Source: Afifella marina DSM 2698
GTDB lineage: Bacteria > Pseudomonadota > Alphaproteobacteria > Rhizobiales > Afifellaceae
Assembly: GCF_900102695.1 (NCBI RefSeq)
Contig: NZ_FMVW01000001.1
Location: 930,001 to 994,000 of the forward strand
Direction: 5' to 3'
Length of the DNA: 64,000 nt
Position 1 is the first letter of the stretch. Every line of letters starts with the position of its first letter. Below the pieces are notes generated by a model. That model worked only from the letters and a program-made list of their open reading frames with translations, was not told the DNA's origin and did no database searches. The position numbers and the translations under genes are program-made. This document shows, piece after piece, positions 46,371-54,742 of the stretch.

Positions 46371-47858
46371 TTAGCGCGTAGCGGGTTGTTCCGACGAGAG
46401 AAACTGGAACGCCGTCTCCATATCCTGCGAGAGCGGCCGGTCGTCGGAATAGAAGGCAATCAAGCTACGCAGTTGGGCGAAAAGCCTGTCGGTTGCGGGC
46501 GCACGTGCCTCGGTCTGAAAGGCGTAGGCCTGGCCGGCAGCAAGCCATTCGATCGCAAGGAGGCGGGTGGCGTTCTCGACGATCGCAAGCGCTTTCAGTG
46601 CGGCCGGCGTCGGATGCGCCAGATGATCTTCCTGCAATGCCGAAGTGATGCCGCCGTCGAGACTTGCCGGCGCGGCGAGGCGGCGGTTTTCGTTGACGAG
46701 CGAGACGGCCGCATATTGCGCGATCATGAAGCCGGATGCTGCGCCGCCTTCTGCCGCGAGAAAGGCCGGAAGCCCGCTCACCATTGGATTGAGAAGCCGG
46801 TCGAGACGTCGCTCCGACATCGCCGCCACTTCGGCAATCGCCGTCGCCAGGCCGTCGAGGGCAAGCGCCAGTCCCGCCCCGACGGCATGGGCCTGCGAAT
46901 GCACGTGAGGTGCCTCGGGCGTGCCGGTGACGAGCGGATTGTCGGTGACGGAGGCGAGCTCGCGGTCGACGGTGGCGGCTGCGTCTGCAAGGAGGTCGCG
47001 GGCGGCCCCATGCACATGCGGCACGGCGCGCAGCGACAGGGCATCCTGCGTGCGCTTGCCGATGGCGGCGGCGACGATGCTGCTGCCTTCAAGGTAGTGC
47101 CGCAGGCGGGCGCCGACCTGTTGCAGGCCGTCGGAGCGGCGCAGCGCCAGCGCCTCGGGCGCGAAAGCGGCCGGGTTGGTGCCAAGATTTTCCATCGTCA
47201 TGGCGGCGATTGCATCCGCCCAGGCGAGAAGCCGGTCCGCACGCGCAAGCGCGAGGCAGGCAAGACCCGTGGCGCAGGGCGTGCCGTTGACGAGCGACAG
47301 TCCCTCCTTCGCCTGGAGCCGGAGCGGTTCAAGCCCGGCTCGTGCCAACGCCTCGGCCGCGGAGAGGATGCGGTCGCCGTCCCGCACCGAACCGACCCCT
47401 ACGAGCACGAGCGCGATATGCGCCATATGGCTCAGATAGCCGACGGAGCCGCGCGCCGGCACGAGAGGCGTGAGCCCGGCATTCAACAGCGCAGCGAGGC
47501 CTTGCGGGATCTCGCGGCGAACGCCGGAATGGCCGTGCGCGTAATTGTTGATCGCCGCTGCCATGATCGCGCGTGTCTCGGCAACCGGAAGCGGCGCGCC
47601 GACGCCGGTGGCATGGCTCATCAGGATGTTGTGCGAGAGCTGCTGTTGCAGCGGCCGCTCGACCACGACATCGCAGAGCGCGCCGACGCCGGTGTTGACG
47701 CCGTAGGCCCGGATGCCGCGCTCGACGATCGCTTGCACGATGGCGGCGGCGTTGTCGATGCGCGTGAGCGCGGCGGGCGTGAGATCGAGAGGGGACCCCT
47801 CCGCGACCTCGACAATCTCTCTCCATGCGAGGGAGCCATCGAGCGACACGCGACGCAT
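46371..47858 (-). CDS. Histidine/aromatic ammonia-lyase homologue without the MIO triad
   Basis: Protein of 495 residues, collinear with histidine ammonia-lyase (about 510). It shares GVNTGVGALCDVVV, LSHNILMSHATGVG, LVPARGSVG, EGLSLVNGTPCATGLACLAL, SVTDNPLV and ALQEDHLAHPTPAALKALAI. In HAL/PAL enzymes GSVG is followed by Ala-Ser-Gly, which cyclises into the MIO electrophile; here the codons read Tyr141-Leu142-Ser143 (47430-47438), then HMAHIAL. The electrophile can therefore not form in the usual way, so ordinary ammonia-lyase activity is doubtful. The start at 47858 follows GGAGAGACGGA. It is part of a HutC-type amino-acid transport operon. Function may be altered (another elimination, isomerase or binding role) or lost. 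Confidence 0.82.
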   Translation of the reverse strand: MRRVSLDGSLAWREIVEVAEGSPLDLTPAALTRIDNAAAIVQAIVERGIRAYGVNTGVGALCDVVVERPLQQQLSHNILMSHATGVGAPLPVAETRAIMAAAINNYAHGHSGVRREIPQGLAALLNAGLTPLVPARGSVGYLSHMAHIALVLVGVGSVRDGDRILSAAEALARAGLEPLRLQAKEGLSLVNGTPCATGLACLALARADRLLAWADAIAAMTMENLGTNPAAFAPEALALRRSDGLQQVGARLRHYLEGSSIVAAAIGKRTQDALSLRAVPHVHGAARDLLADAAATVDRELASVTDNPLVTGTPEAPHVHSQAHAVGAGLALALDGLATAIAEVAAMSERRLDRLLNPMVSGLPAFLAAEGGAASGFMIAQYAAVSLVNENRRLAAPASLDGGITSALQEDHLAHPTPAALKALAIVENATRLLAIEWLAAGQAYAFQTEARAPATDRLFAQLRSLIAFYSDDRPLSQDMETAFQFLSSEQPATR

Positions 47859-47875
47859 TCCGTCTCTCCGGGGCT

Positions 47876-48655
47876 TCAACCTCTGAAGCCGGTGATGAAC
47901 TGGTTGAAACGCTCCGAAGAGGATTCGGTGAAGATTTCTTCCGGCCGCCCTTCGGCCTCCACCTGGCCCTGATGCAGGAAGATCACCTTGTCGGAGACGT
48001 TGCGGGCAAACGACATTTCGTGGGTGACGACGAGCATGGTGCGGCCTTCATCGGCAAGGCTGCGCATCACCTTCAGGACTTCGCCGACGAGCTCCGGATC
48101 GAGCGCCGAGGTCGGTTCGTCGAAGAGCAAAGCCTTCGGTCGCATGGCGAGCGCACGCGCGATCGCGGCGCGCTGCTGCTGGCCGCCGGAAAGATGCGCG
48201 GGATAGTAATCGCGGCGTTCCGCGAGCCCGACTTTTTCAAGCAGCGCTTCCGCTTCCGCGATCGCTTCCGCTTTCGGCCGCTTCTGCACATGCACCGGGC
48301 CTTCGATCAGGTTCTGCAAAACCGTCATGTGGGACCAAAGATTGAAGCTCTGGAAGACCATGGCGAGCTCGGCGCGAATGCGGTCGACCTGGCAGCGATC
48401 CTTCGGCATCAGCCGGCCCTGGCGGTCGCGACGCATGTTGATCGTTTCGCCGGCGACCGTGATCTCACCTTCATCCGGTGTCTCGAGAAGGTTGATGCAT
48501 CTGAGAAAAGTGCTCTTGCCCGAGCCTGACGCGCCGAGGATCGAGATGACATCCCCGTCCTGCGCTTCGAGCGAGATCCCTTTCAGGACTTCGAGGTTGG
48601 CGAAGGATTTGTGGATGTTCTTGACCGAGATGGCCGGGACCGGGGCTTCAGTCAT
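47876..48655 (-). CDS. Amino-acid ABC transporter ATP-binding protein (HisP/GlnQ type)
   Basis: PAAT ATPase of 259 residues: Walker A GASGSGKSTFLRCINLLE, an insert after the first strands (RDRQGRLMPKDRCQVDRIRA) typical of HisP-like histidine/arginine/opine ATPases, Q-loop FQSFNLWSHMTVLQN, signature LSGGQQQRAAIARALAM, Walker [17 protein letters not shown] and VTHEMSFARNVSDKV. It overlaps the following permease gene by 8 bp and lies 17 bp before the lyase homologue. The HisP-like insert points to basic amino acids or histidine. Confidence 0.9.
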   Translation of the reverse strand: MTEAPVPAISVKNIHKSFANLEVLKGISLEAQDGDVISILGASGSGKSTFLRCINLLETPDEGEITVAGETINMRRDRQGRLMPKDRCQVDRIRAELAMVFQSFNLWSHMTVLQNLIEGPVHVQKRPKAEAIAEAEALLEKVGLAERRDYYPAHLSGGQQQRAAIARALAMRPKALLFDEPTSALDPELVGEVLKVMRSLADEGRTMLVVTHEMSFARNVSDKVIFLHQGQVEAEGRPEEIFTESSSERFNQFITGFRG

Positions 48656-49388
48656 GGGGGGTCTCCAGCGATGTCACCGTGCGGCCTTCACCGGAGATGC
48701 GCGGCCGCTCACGGAGATGCGGCGACAACCGGTGCTCCAAAAGGGCGATCAGGCGGACGATGATGAAATTGATGACGAGATAGATGAGCGTCGCGACCAG
48801 GAAGACTTCCATGGTGCGGTAGGTCTGGGAGATGAGCCGCTGCGCCGTGCCGGTGACTTCCCAGACAGTGACGAGCGAGGCGAGTGCCGTCGACTTCACC
48901 ATCAGGATGATTTCCGTCGAATAGGCGGGCAGCATGGCGCGCAAAGTGATCGGGGCGATGATCCGGCGCACGAGCAGGAAGCCCGACATGCCGACCGAAC
49001 GCGCCGCCTCGATCTCGCGCGGTGGCACCGCCTGCAGCCCGCCGCGAATGATTTCCGCCTGATAGCCGGCCGTGCAGAAGGCGAGAGCGAGAACGGCGCA
49101 CCAATAGGGTTCGCGCAGCACCGGCCAGGCGAAGCTGTCGCGAATGACCGCGAACTGGCCGAGCCCATAATAGATGAGGAACATCTGAATGAGCAGCGGC
49201 GAGCCGCGAAAGATGAAGACATAGACGCGCGAGAAGGCCGACAGGATGGGCCCGCCGGCCGTGCGCATGACGACGAGGACGACGGCAAGGGCTGCACCGA
49301 GGACGACGGAGGCGCCAAAGAGCGCCAAAGTCGTCGGCACCGCCTTGACCAGCGTGACGAAGGTGGAGGCGAGGAACTCGAAATCCAT
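48648..49388 (-). CDS. Amino-acid ABC transporter permease (HisM type)
   Basis: PAAT permease of 246 residues with five predicted helices. Family signs are VPTTLALFGASVVLGAALAV, FIFRGSPLLIQMFLIYYGLG, the EAA loop GGLQAVPPREIEAARSVGMS and TLRAMLPAYSTEIILMVKST. It is positioned between the second permease gene and the ATPase gene. It forms a heterodimeric channel. Confidence 0.9.
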   Translation of the reverse strand: MDFEFLASTFVTLVKAVPTTLALFGASVVLGAALAVVLVVMRTAGGPILSAFSRVYVFIFRGSPLLIQMFLIYYGLGQFAVIRDSFAWPVLREPYWCAVLALAFCTAGYQAEIIRGGLQAVPPREIEAARSVGMSGFLLVRRIIAPITLRAMLPAYSTEIILMVKSTALASLVTVWEVTGTAQRLISQTYRTMEVFLVATLIYLVINFIIVRLIALLEHRLSPHLRERPRISGEGRTVTSLETPHD

Positions 49389-49392
49389 CGGC

Positions 49393-50115
49393 TCAGCTCC
49401 GCCCGAGGCCGTGCGAGAAGCTGACGGCGACGCGTCGCTCGGCTGCTGCGAAAAGCTGGCCGGAGATCGTGGTGAGCACCAGATAGAGGATGCCGCCGAC
49501 GATGAAGAAGAGGAAATATTGGCGCGTGGAGCCCGCGGCGAGCTGCGATGTGCGCATGAGTTCGGCGAGGCCCGTGACCGATATCAGGGCCGAATCCTTA
49601 AGGCTCAGCTGCCAGACATTGCCGAGGCCCGGCAGCGAGAAGCGCAGGATCTGCGGGATGATGATACGGCGAAAGCGCAGGACCCGGCCCATTCCGATGG
49701 AGCGTGCTGCCTCGATCTCACCCTTGGCGATGGCATGAAAGGCGCCGCGATAGACCTCCGCCTGATAGGCACCTGAGATCATGCCGACGGCAAGCGCGCC
49801 GGCGAGAAACGAGGGCAGGCCGAGAAAGCCCTCGTATTCGAAGAGACGGCCGACGGCGCTCACCGCCTGTGAGCCGCCGAAATAGACGAGATAGATGACG
49901 AGGAGTTCCGGCGCTCCGCGAAGGATCGTCGTATAGGCATCGCCGAGTACGCGGGCGACGCGCGAGGAGGAGAGCTTGGCCGCCGCCACGCCTGCTCCAA
50001 AAACGGCGCCTATGGCGAGCGAGGCGGCCGTGACCGACAGGGTCATCAACGTCGCCCACAACAGAAGGCCGCCGCGGCCGTTGGGTCCGAATCCGATCAG
50101 GTCGATCCAGGACAT
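49393..50115 (-). CDS. Amino-acid ABC transporter permease (HisQ type)
   Basis: PAAT permease of 240 residues: LLLWATLMTLSVTAASLAIG, TTILRGAPELLVIYLVYFGG, the EAA loop GAFHAIAKGEIEAARSIGMG and LPGLGNVWQLSLKDSALISV. This arrangement (GAFHAI and GLGNVWQ) is the HisQ/ArtQ/OccQ subgroup that transports basic amino acids, histidine or opines. It is 4 bp upstream of the HisM-type gene. A GC-rich palindrome lies between it and the binding-protein gene. Confidence 0.9.
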   Translation of the reverse strand: MSWIDLIGFGPNGRGGLLLWATLMTLSVTAASLAIGAVFGAGVAAAKLSSSRVARVLGDAYTTILRGAPELLVIYLVYFGGSQAVSAVGRLFEYEGFLGLPSFLAGALAVGMISGAYQAEVYRGAFHAIAKGEIEAARSIGMGRVLRFRRIIIPQILRFSLPGLGNVWQLSLKDSALISVTGLAELMRTSQLAAGSTRQYFLFFIVGGILYLVLTTISGQLFAAAERRVAVSFSHGLGRS

Positions 50116-50137
50116 CGCGTCTCTCTTGTTGCTGCTG

Positions 50138-50155
50138 CGGCGGTGCGCACCGCCG
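50138..50155. repeat. 18-bp GC-rich palindrome between permease and binding-protein genes
   Basis: CGGCGGTGCGCACCGCCG is a perfect palindrome within the roughly 200-bp gap downstream of the binding-protein gene and before the permeases. Such intra-operon stem-loops commonly protect the upstream mRNA so the binding protein is made in excess. It also could be a simple attenuator. The rest of the gap holds no gene. Confidence 0.5.
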
Positions 50156-50318
50156 GTCGGCGCGAGGCGCCGCCGGGTGAGATGGAGCCTGTGGCAGGCG
50201 GGCGAGCTTGTGGTCGTCCGCCTGCCGCGAACCGCATGCCGGCCAGGGAGGCGTGCCCGGGTGCGGAAGCCTTTCGGGCATCCTCAACTTCAGGTGCGCC
50301 GGGCCGGCATCGCTTGAC

Positions 50319-51161
50319 TTAGGGCGTGACGTCGACCTTCAGCCACTTCTCGCTGAGCGTCTTGACGGTGCCGTCGGCGATCGCAGCCTTGATGGCCTCG
50401 TCGAACTTCGCCTTGAGGTCGGTGTCGGACTTGCGCAGGCCGAGCCCTTCGCCTTCGCCCCAGATCTGACCGCCGATCTCCGGGCCGGTGAAGGCGAGAT
50501 TGTTGTTCTCGGAAGCTTCGAAAGTGCCGAGCAGATAGGTGGCATCCTCAAAGCCGGCATCGATGCGGCCGACCGACAAATCGAGGTCGCGCTCGGCGGC
50601 GGTCTTGTATTCCTTGATCGTCGCCACGTCGCCGAAGTTCTCGTAGACGAAATTGGCATAGACCGTGGAGCTCTGGATGCCGATTGTCTTGCCCTTCATC
50701 GCCTCACGCAAAGGCGCGATCGCGTCAGCCTGGTCGCGCACGTCTTTCAGCTTGATGACCGTGCCGGTGCCCGGCAGATCGGCGAGACCGCTATCCTTCG
50801 GGGCGGCGAAGACGGCGGGCGTTGCCGCATAGGGAACGGTGAAGTCGATCACCTTCTGGCGCTCCGGCGTGATCGACAAAGCGTCCATGATGACGTCAAA
50901 CTTGCCGGCATTGAGGGCGGTGATCATGCCGTCCCAATCCTGCGAGATCATCGTGCACTCAAGATCGGCATGCTCGCACAGGACCTTGAGGAGATCGGGC
51001 TCGAAGCCGACGATCTGGCCGCTCGCATCGGTGAGGTTCCACGGCGCATAGCCGCCCTCGAGCGCTACGGTGACCTTCTTCCAATCCTTCGCCGAAGCGA
51101 CGCCCGGTACCAGAACGACCGCCGCGAGCGCGCCGGCCAGCGCAATCTTCTTGAAACTCAT
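50319..51161 (-). CDS. Amino-acid ABC transporter substrate-binding protein (HisJ/ArgT type)
   Basis: Family-3 binding protein of 280 residues with a signal peptide (MSFKKIALAGALAAVVLVPG, cleavage before KDWKK). Mature features are VALEGGYAPWNLTDASGQIV, GFEPDLLKVLCEHADLECTM, QDWDGMITALNAGKFDVIMD, SITPERQKVIDFTVPYAATP and GIQSSTVYANFVYENFGD. This set matches lysine/arginine/ornithine, histidine and octopine binding proteins. The start at 51161 follows GAGGAGAACGGG. It is divergent from a HutC-type regulator gene with a hut-like operator between, so its operon is likely induced by a histidine-related or similar amino acid. Confidence 0.9.
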   Translation of the reverse strand: MSFKKIALAGALAAVVLVPGVASAKDWKKVTVALEGGYAPWNLTDASGQIVGFEPDLLKVLCEHADLECTMISQDWDGMITALNAGKFDVIMDALSITPERQKVIDFTVPYAATPAVFAAPKDSGLADLPGTGTVIKLKDVRDQADAIAPLREAMKGKTIGIQSSTVYANFVYENFGDVATIKEYKTAAERDLDLSVGRIDAGFEDATYLLGTFEASENNNLAFTGPEIGGQIWGEGEGLGLRKSDTDLKAKFDEAIKAAIADGTVKTLSEKWLKVDVTP

Positions 51162-51352
51162 CCCGTTCTCCTCTGTGCGGAGCGTATCCGCCCCCTTTGC
51201 TGACGCACACCCCGGAGAGCTGTATGTGCCGTGGTTCGAAACCGCGAAGACAGCGTCCTCGCAGGCCGGGCGAGGGACGAAAAAGGCTGCGAAACCGGCC
51301 TGTTCGCCCTTGCCGCGCTTTTCGATTGCCATCGCGGCTCGCAGCGCTCTAG

Positions 51353-51366
51353 CTTGTACATACAAG
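51353..51366. promoter_or_regulatory. HutC-type operator
   Basis: CTTGTACATACAAG is a perfect 14-bp inverted repeat (centre CA/TG variant) and equals, on the opposite strand, the CTTGTATGTACAAG palindrome described for HutC-controlled hut promoters as I recall it. It lies between the divergent binding-protein gene (start 51161) and hutC-like gene (start 51444). It should control both directions. Confidence 0.75.
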
Positions 51367-51443
51367 TGACTGTATCCAAAATCGCAACGCTCGCAAGCCG
51401 AAATCCGACATCAAATTGTGCACAGGCGAAAAGGGCCTAAGAA

Positions 51444-52187
51444 ATGGGCATCGAAGCCGGCAGGATCAGTGATGGCGCTGAGACGCCCCGTTATGCCGCG
51501 GTAAAGCGCATGATTGTCGAGCGGATCGCCGCGGGCGACTGGCCGCCGCGTCATCGGGTGCCGTCGGAAAACGAGCTCTCCGCCAAGCTTGGCCTGAGCC
51601 GCATGACCGTGAACCGGGCGTTGCGCGAACTCGCGGGCGAGGGGGTGCTGACGCGGGTGAAAGGGCTCGGCACCTTCGTCTCGGAGGGCAAGGGACAGAC
51701 CTCCGTCTTCGCCGTGCGCAACATCGCCGACGAGATTGCCGAACGCGGCCACAACTATGCCGCCCAGGTCGTTCTGCTCGAGACGCTGGAGGCGAGCCGG
51801 GAGATTGCCGAGGATCTCGCAGTCGAGCCTGGCATCTCGGTGTTCCACAGCCTGGTCGTCCATCGCGAGGATGGAATCCCGGTCCAGCTCGAAGACCGGC
51901 TGGTCAATCCGAGGCTGGCGCCGGACTATCTCATGCAGGATTTCACCGCCCGCACGCCCAACGACTATCTGAACGCTGTCATTGCGTGGACGGAGGCGGA
52001 GCATACCGTCGAGGCCGTCCTGCCGGCGGCGTGGGAGGCGCGACTTCTGGCGATCGGGCGTGCCGATCCGTGCCTGTCGATCCGCCGCCGCACATTTGCG
52101 GGGGAGAAGGTCGTCACCGCAGTCAGGCTCGTCGTTCCGGGCGGCCGCTACAAGATCAAAAGCCGGCATCAGGCCAATGCCGTTTGA
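51444..52187 (+). CDS. hutC: GntR family regulator, HutC/UTRA subfamily
   Basis: Regulator of 247 residues with an N-terminal winged helix (VPSENELSAKLGLSRMTVNR, ALRELAGEGVLTRVKGLGTF) and a C-terminal UTRA effector domain (VFHSLVVHREDGIPVQLEDR, VNPRLAPDYL, WTEAEHTVEAVLPAAWEARL). The degree of match, including AARGH-like ERGH and the RLVVPGGRYKI ending, is that of histidine-utilisation repressors, which sense urocanate. However hutU, hutI and hutG are not in the window and the linked HAL homologue lacks the MIO triad, so the real inducer may differ. A hut-like operator precedes the gene. Confidence 0.85.
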   Translation: MGIEAGRISDGAETPRYAAVKRMIVERIAAGDWPPRHRVPSENELSAKLGLSRMTVNRALRELAGEGVLTRVKGLGTFVSEGKGQTSVFAVRNIADEIAERGHNYAAQVVLLETLEASREIAEDLAVEPGISVFHSLVVHREDGIPVQLEDRLVNPRLAPDYLMQDFTARTPNDYLNAVIAWTEAEHTVEAVLPAAWEARLLAIGRADPCLSIRRRTFAGEKVVTAVRLVVPGGRYKIKSRHQANAV

Positions 52188-52273
52188 GTTTTCCTTCCGT
52201 CTGAGGCATGGCCTCGCCCTCTATCCGGGGCAGGGCGGTGCCGTCTGGTGCCAACCCTAAAGAGGAGAGTTTT

Positions 52274-53602
52274 ATGGGACCGCAGGTCGATCCGGTCGTC
52301 TCCGATCGGGCATTTCCTGAAAAGGCCGATGTCGTCGTCATCGGCGGCGGCATCATCGGTGTCAGTTCGGCCCTGTTCATGGCCGAGCGCGGCATGGATG
52401 TCGTGGTGGTCGAAAAGGGCCACATCGCCGGCGAACAATCGAGCCGCAACTGGGGCTGGGTGCGCCAGCTCTATCGCGATCCACGCGAATTCGATCTGAT
52501 CCGCGAGGCGCTCGGTCTGTGGCGGGGGCTCGATCAGCGCATCGGCGGCGAGACCGGCTTCACCCAATGCGGCATTCTCTATGGCGCGCGCAACGACAAG
52601 GACGTGGAAGCCTATCGCGCCTGGGCTGAAAAGGCGGCCGCTTCCGGCATCGCGACGGAGCTTCTTTCCGGCAGCGAGATGGAGAAACACCTGCCGGGCG
52701 ATCGCGACCTGCCGAAGGCCATCCTTCTGTGTCCGGGCGACGGGCGTGCCGAGCCGCAGAAGGCGGCGCCCGCAATTGCACTCGGTGCCCGGGCCCGCGG
52801 CGCCCGCATCTTCACCGATTGCGCCGCGCGCGGGATCGAGACGGCAGGAGGCGAGGTCGCCGGCGTCGTCACGGAGCGCGGCCGCATCGCGACAAAGAAC
52901 GTCGTCGTCGCGGGCGGTGCCTGGAGCCGGCGCATCCTGAGTGATCTCGATGTCGTCCTGCCGCAGCTCAAGGTGCGGGCGAGCGTTGCCCGCACCTCGC
53001 CGGTTGAGGGTGGGCCGGAGGTCTCCATCTGGGACGACGTTCTGGGTCTCAGGAAGCGCGCCGATGGCGGCTACACACTGGCGAACGGGCTTTCCAACGC
53101 GGCACCTCTGACGCCCGACAGTTTCCGCTTCTTCTTCGATTTCCTGCCGGTTCTCGCCATGGATTGGCGCCATGTCGGCCTGCGTCTCGACGAGCGCTTC
53201 TTCAGCGAATGGCGCGAGCGCAAGCCGGTGCCCTACGATCAGCCGTCGCCTTATGAGGCTTGCCGCGTCCTCGATCCGAAGCCGGACCTTGGCTATGTGC
53301 GCAAGTGTTTTGAGGAAGCGAAACGGCGTTTCCCGGTCTTCAACGATGCGCGCCTCGTGCAGACCTGGGCGGGCTTCATCGATACGACGCCGGACGTCGT
53401 GCCGGTGATCTCGCCGGTCGAAAGCTGCTCGGGCCTCATCGTCGCCACGGGATTTTCGGGCCACGGTTTCGGCATCGGTCCGGGGGCGGGGCATCTCGTC
53501 GCCGATCTCGTGACTGGCGAAAAGCCGATCGCCGATCCGCATGCCTTCCGCCTGTCGCGCTTCAGCGATGGCAGCCGCCCGAGGCCGATGACGAATCTGT
53601 AG
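52274..53602 (+). CDS. FAD-dependent oxidoreductase, DAO family
   Basis: Flavoprotein of 442 residues of the D-amino-acid-oxidase/glycine-oxidase fold. Residues about 18-40 carry ADVVVIGGGIIGVSSALFMA and VVVVEKGHIAGEQSSRNWGW, the C-terminal part WAGFIDTTPDVVPVISPVES and GLIVATGFSGHGFGIGPGAG closes the FAD site. Members oxidise amino or imino groups of small acids such as D-amino acids, glycine, sarcosine or opines. It is on the same strand 86 bp after the hutC-like gene, with a strong ribosome site (AGAGGAGAG), so it may belong to the HutC-regulated locus. Substrate not deducible; an opine or N-alkyl amino acid is one possibility given the transporter type. Confidence 0.87.
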   Translation: MGPQVDPVVSDRAFPEKADVVVIGGGIIGVSSALFMAERGMDVVVVEKGHIAGEQSSRNWGWVRQLYRDPREFDLIREALGLWRGLDQRIGGETGFTQCGILYGARNDKDVEAYRAWAEKAAASGIATELLSGSEMEKHLPGDRDLPKAILLCPGDGRAEPQKAAPAIALGARARGARIFTDCAARGIETAGGEVAGVVTERGRIATKNVVVAGGAWSRRILSDLDVVLPQLKVRASVARTSPVEGGPEVSIWDDVLGLRKRADGGYTLANGLSNAAPLTPDSFRFFFDFLPVLAMDWRHVGLRLDERFFSEWRERKPVPYDQPSPYEACRVLDPKPDLGYVRKCFEEAKRRFPVFNDARLVQTWAGFIDTTPDVVPVISPVESCSGLIVATGFSGHGFGIGPGAGHLVADLVTGEKPIADPHAFRLSRFSDGSRPRPMTNL

Positions 53603-53669
53603 GGTTATCGTATCCCGATAGGAGGATCCGGCCGTCATGCGCGCTCGTTTGGCAGCGGGATCTTGCGTC

Positions 53670-53861
53670 TCAGTTCCATTTTTGGGCGCTTTTGGACGGC
53701 GTCGTCTTGGTCACGAGTGCCGCCACGATCTCGAAAAGTCCGACGGCGATGAGCGGCACCCAAACCTCACTGGCAAAGCCGAATAGGAAGGGGGAACTCG
53801 CAAGGAGCGCGCCTCCTGGCCAGCGAGGGACGGAGAAAAGCGGGCCGGGGCGAAGCGCCAC
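53670..53861 (-). pseudogene. C-terminal fragment of an SPW-repeat membrane protein
   Basis: Reading frame of 63 residues from a GTG, with ALLASSPFLFGFASEVWVPL and IAVGLFEIVAALVTKT. This matches half of an SPW-repeat protein (SPxxxGFA...W...GL.EI), small membrane proteins normally with two such repeats of two helices. Only one repeat remains, and the N-terminus (MALRPGPLFSVPRW) does not fit, so it is more likely a remnant than a complete gene. It lies at the edge of a region of broken genes. Confidence 0.4.
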
Positions 53862-53885
53862 GGCTCGCTCTCCTATTCGCGCGCC

Positions 53886-54329
53886 TCAGGAGGAGGCGCT
53901 GTCCATCCAGGCTTTGTGGCGGCGCTCGTCCTCTAGGCCGCGCTCGAAGATCGGGCGTGCTTCGGGTGGAACTGCGGAATTTCCCGCGCCGCTGGAATAG
54001 GCGGCGATCGTATCGCTTTCGTTGCTGCTCATCGCTTTTAGGATGGTGCTGTCGCCCGCGATGGCTGCCATTTTGACTTTCCCCGTCGTCAGCATCTCCT
54101 TCATGTCGCCTTCCGCAGGCACTTCTGCGCCATGCTGGGCCGCAAGGTCGCGCAGCTCTGACAGGTGCCGGTGATGATCGCTGCGAAACTCCTCGATCTG
54201 GCGCTTGAGTTCAGGGTTTTCCAGCCGCTCGATCGTAGCGTCGTAGGCGGCGATTGCGTCCCGTTCCAAATAGACGAAATTGGTGATCAGCGTCTTGATA
54301 TCGCCTTCGCTGCCGACTGTCGTTGCCAT
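53886..54329 (-). CDS. Ferritin-like domain protein (DUF2383-type)
   Basis: Protein of 147 residues predicted as a four-helix ferritin-like bundle: NFVYLERDAIAAYDATIERL, SDHHRHLSELRDLAAQHGAE, then a variable middle and ERGLEDERRHKAWMDSASS. Glu and His residues in ExxxxxY and DHHRHL, plus EDERRHKAW, could form a di-metal centre. Such proteins occur in alphaproteobacteria in stress contexts, function not established. The ATG at 54329 follows CGGAGACGAATCC. It may share a transcript with the small SPW fragment. The AT-rich segment upstream (54385-54440) probably holds its promoter. Confidence 0.8.
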   Translation of the reverse strand: MATTVGSEGDIKTLITNFVYLERDAIAAYDATIERLENPELKRQIEEFRSDHHRHLSELRDLAAQHGAEVPAEGDMKEMLTTGKVKMAAIAGDSTILKAMSSNESDTIAAYSSGAGNSAVPPEARPIFERGLEDERRHKAWMDSASS

Positions 54330-54549
54330 GGATTCGTCTCCGTTGTTGTTCGCGTGCTGGCAACACGGGGAGGGCAAGCCTGTTCCAAAAAAAATTCGAC
54401 TTATATTTAGTCGGCGTATACTTGTCTTATTTTATATTATGAAGATGCAGATAGAACACTCATGGGGTTGTTTCTGGGCTGAATGAAAAGCTTGCGGAAG
54501 CGTGGCGGCCGCAACTGCAACGACCGCCGTCTTCTAAGCTTCGTGTGGT

Positions 54550-54742
54550 TCAGATGGCTTCGCCCGCGGCGTTGCGACCGGCGATGCGTCCGAAGGCAAG
54601 GATCTCGGCGATATTGCCGCCACCTGCAGGATAGCGTTCGCCGTACATTGAGCCGAGTTCGCCCGCTTTGTAGAGCTTTGGGATCGGCTTGCCGAAGGCG
54701 TCGATCACCCGACCCTTCGGGTCATAGCGCGGGCCGCCCGTC
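54550..54742 (-). pseudogene. C-terminal remnant of an FAD-binding fumarate-reductase-like protein
   Basis: The minus strand encodes about 64 residues typical of the extreme C-terminus of fumarate reductase/flavocytochrome-c flavoproteins: TGGPRYDPKGRVIDAFGKP, then LYKAGELGSMYGERYPAGGG and NIAEILAFGRIAGRNAAGE to a stop at 54550. Upstream of TGGPR (beyond about 54742) the frame loses all similarity, and the plus strand instead encodes a c-type heme protein. More than 85 per cent of a normal (about 500-residue) flavoprotein is missing, so this is a remnant. Confidence 0.75.

Noticed and set aside
46386-47972. Plus-strand 528-codon open frame opposite the lyase homologue
   Set aside because: Antisense shadow; the minus-strand protein is collinear with ammonia-lyases.
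51444-52187. Calling the locus a classical histidine-utilisation operon
   Set aside because: The regulator and operator fit, but hutU, hutI and hutG are missing and the HAL homologue lacks the MIO triad.
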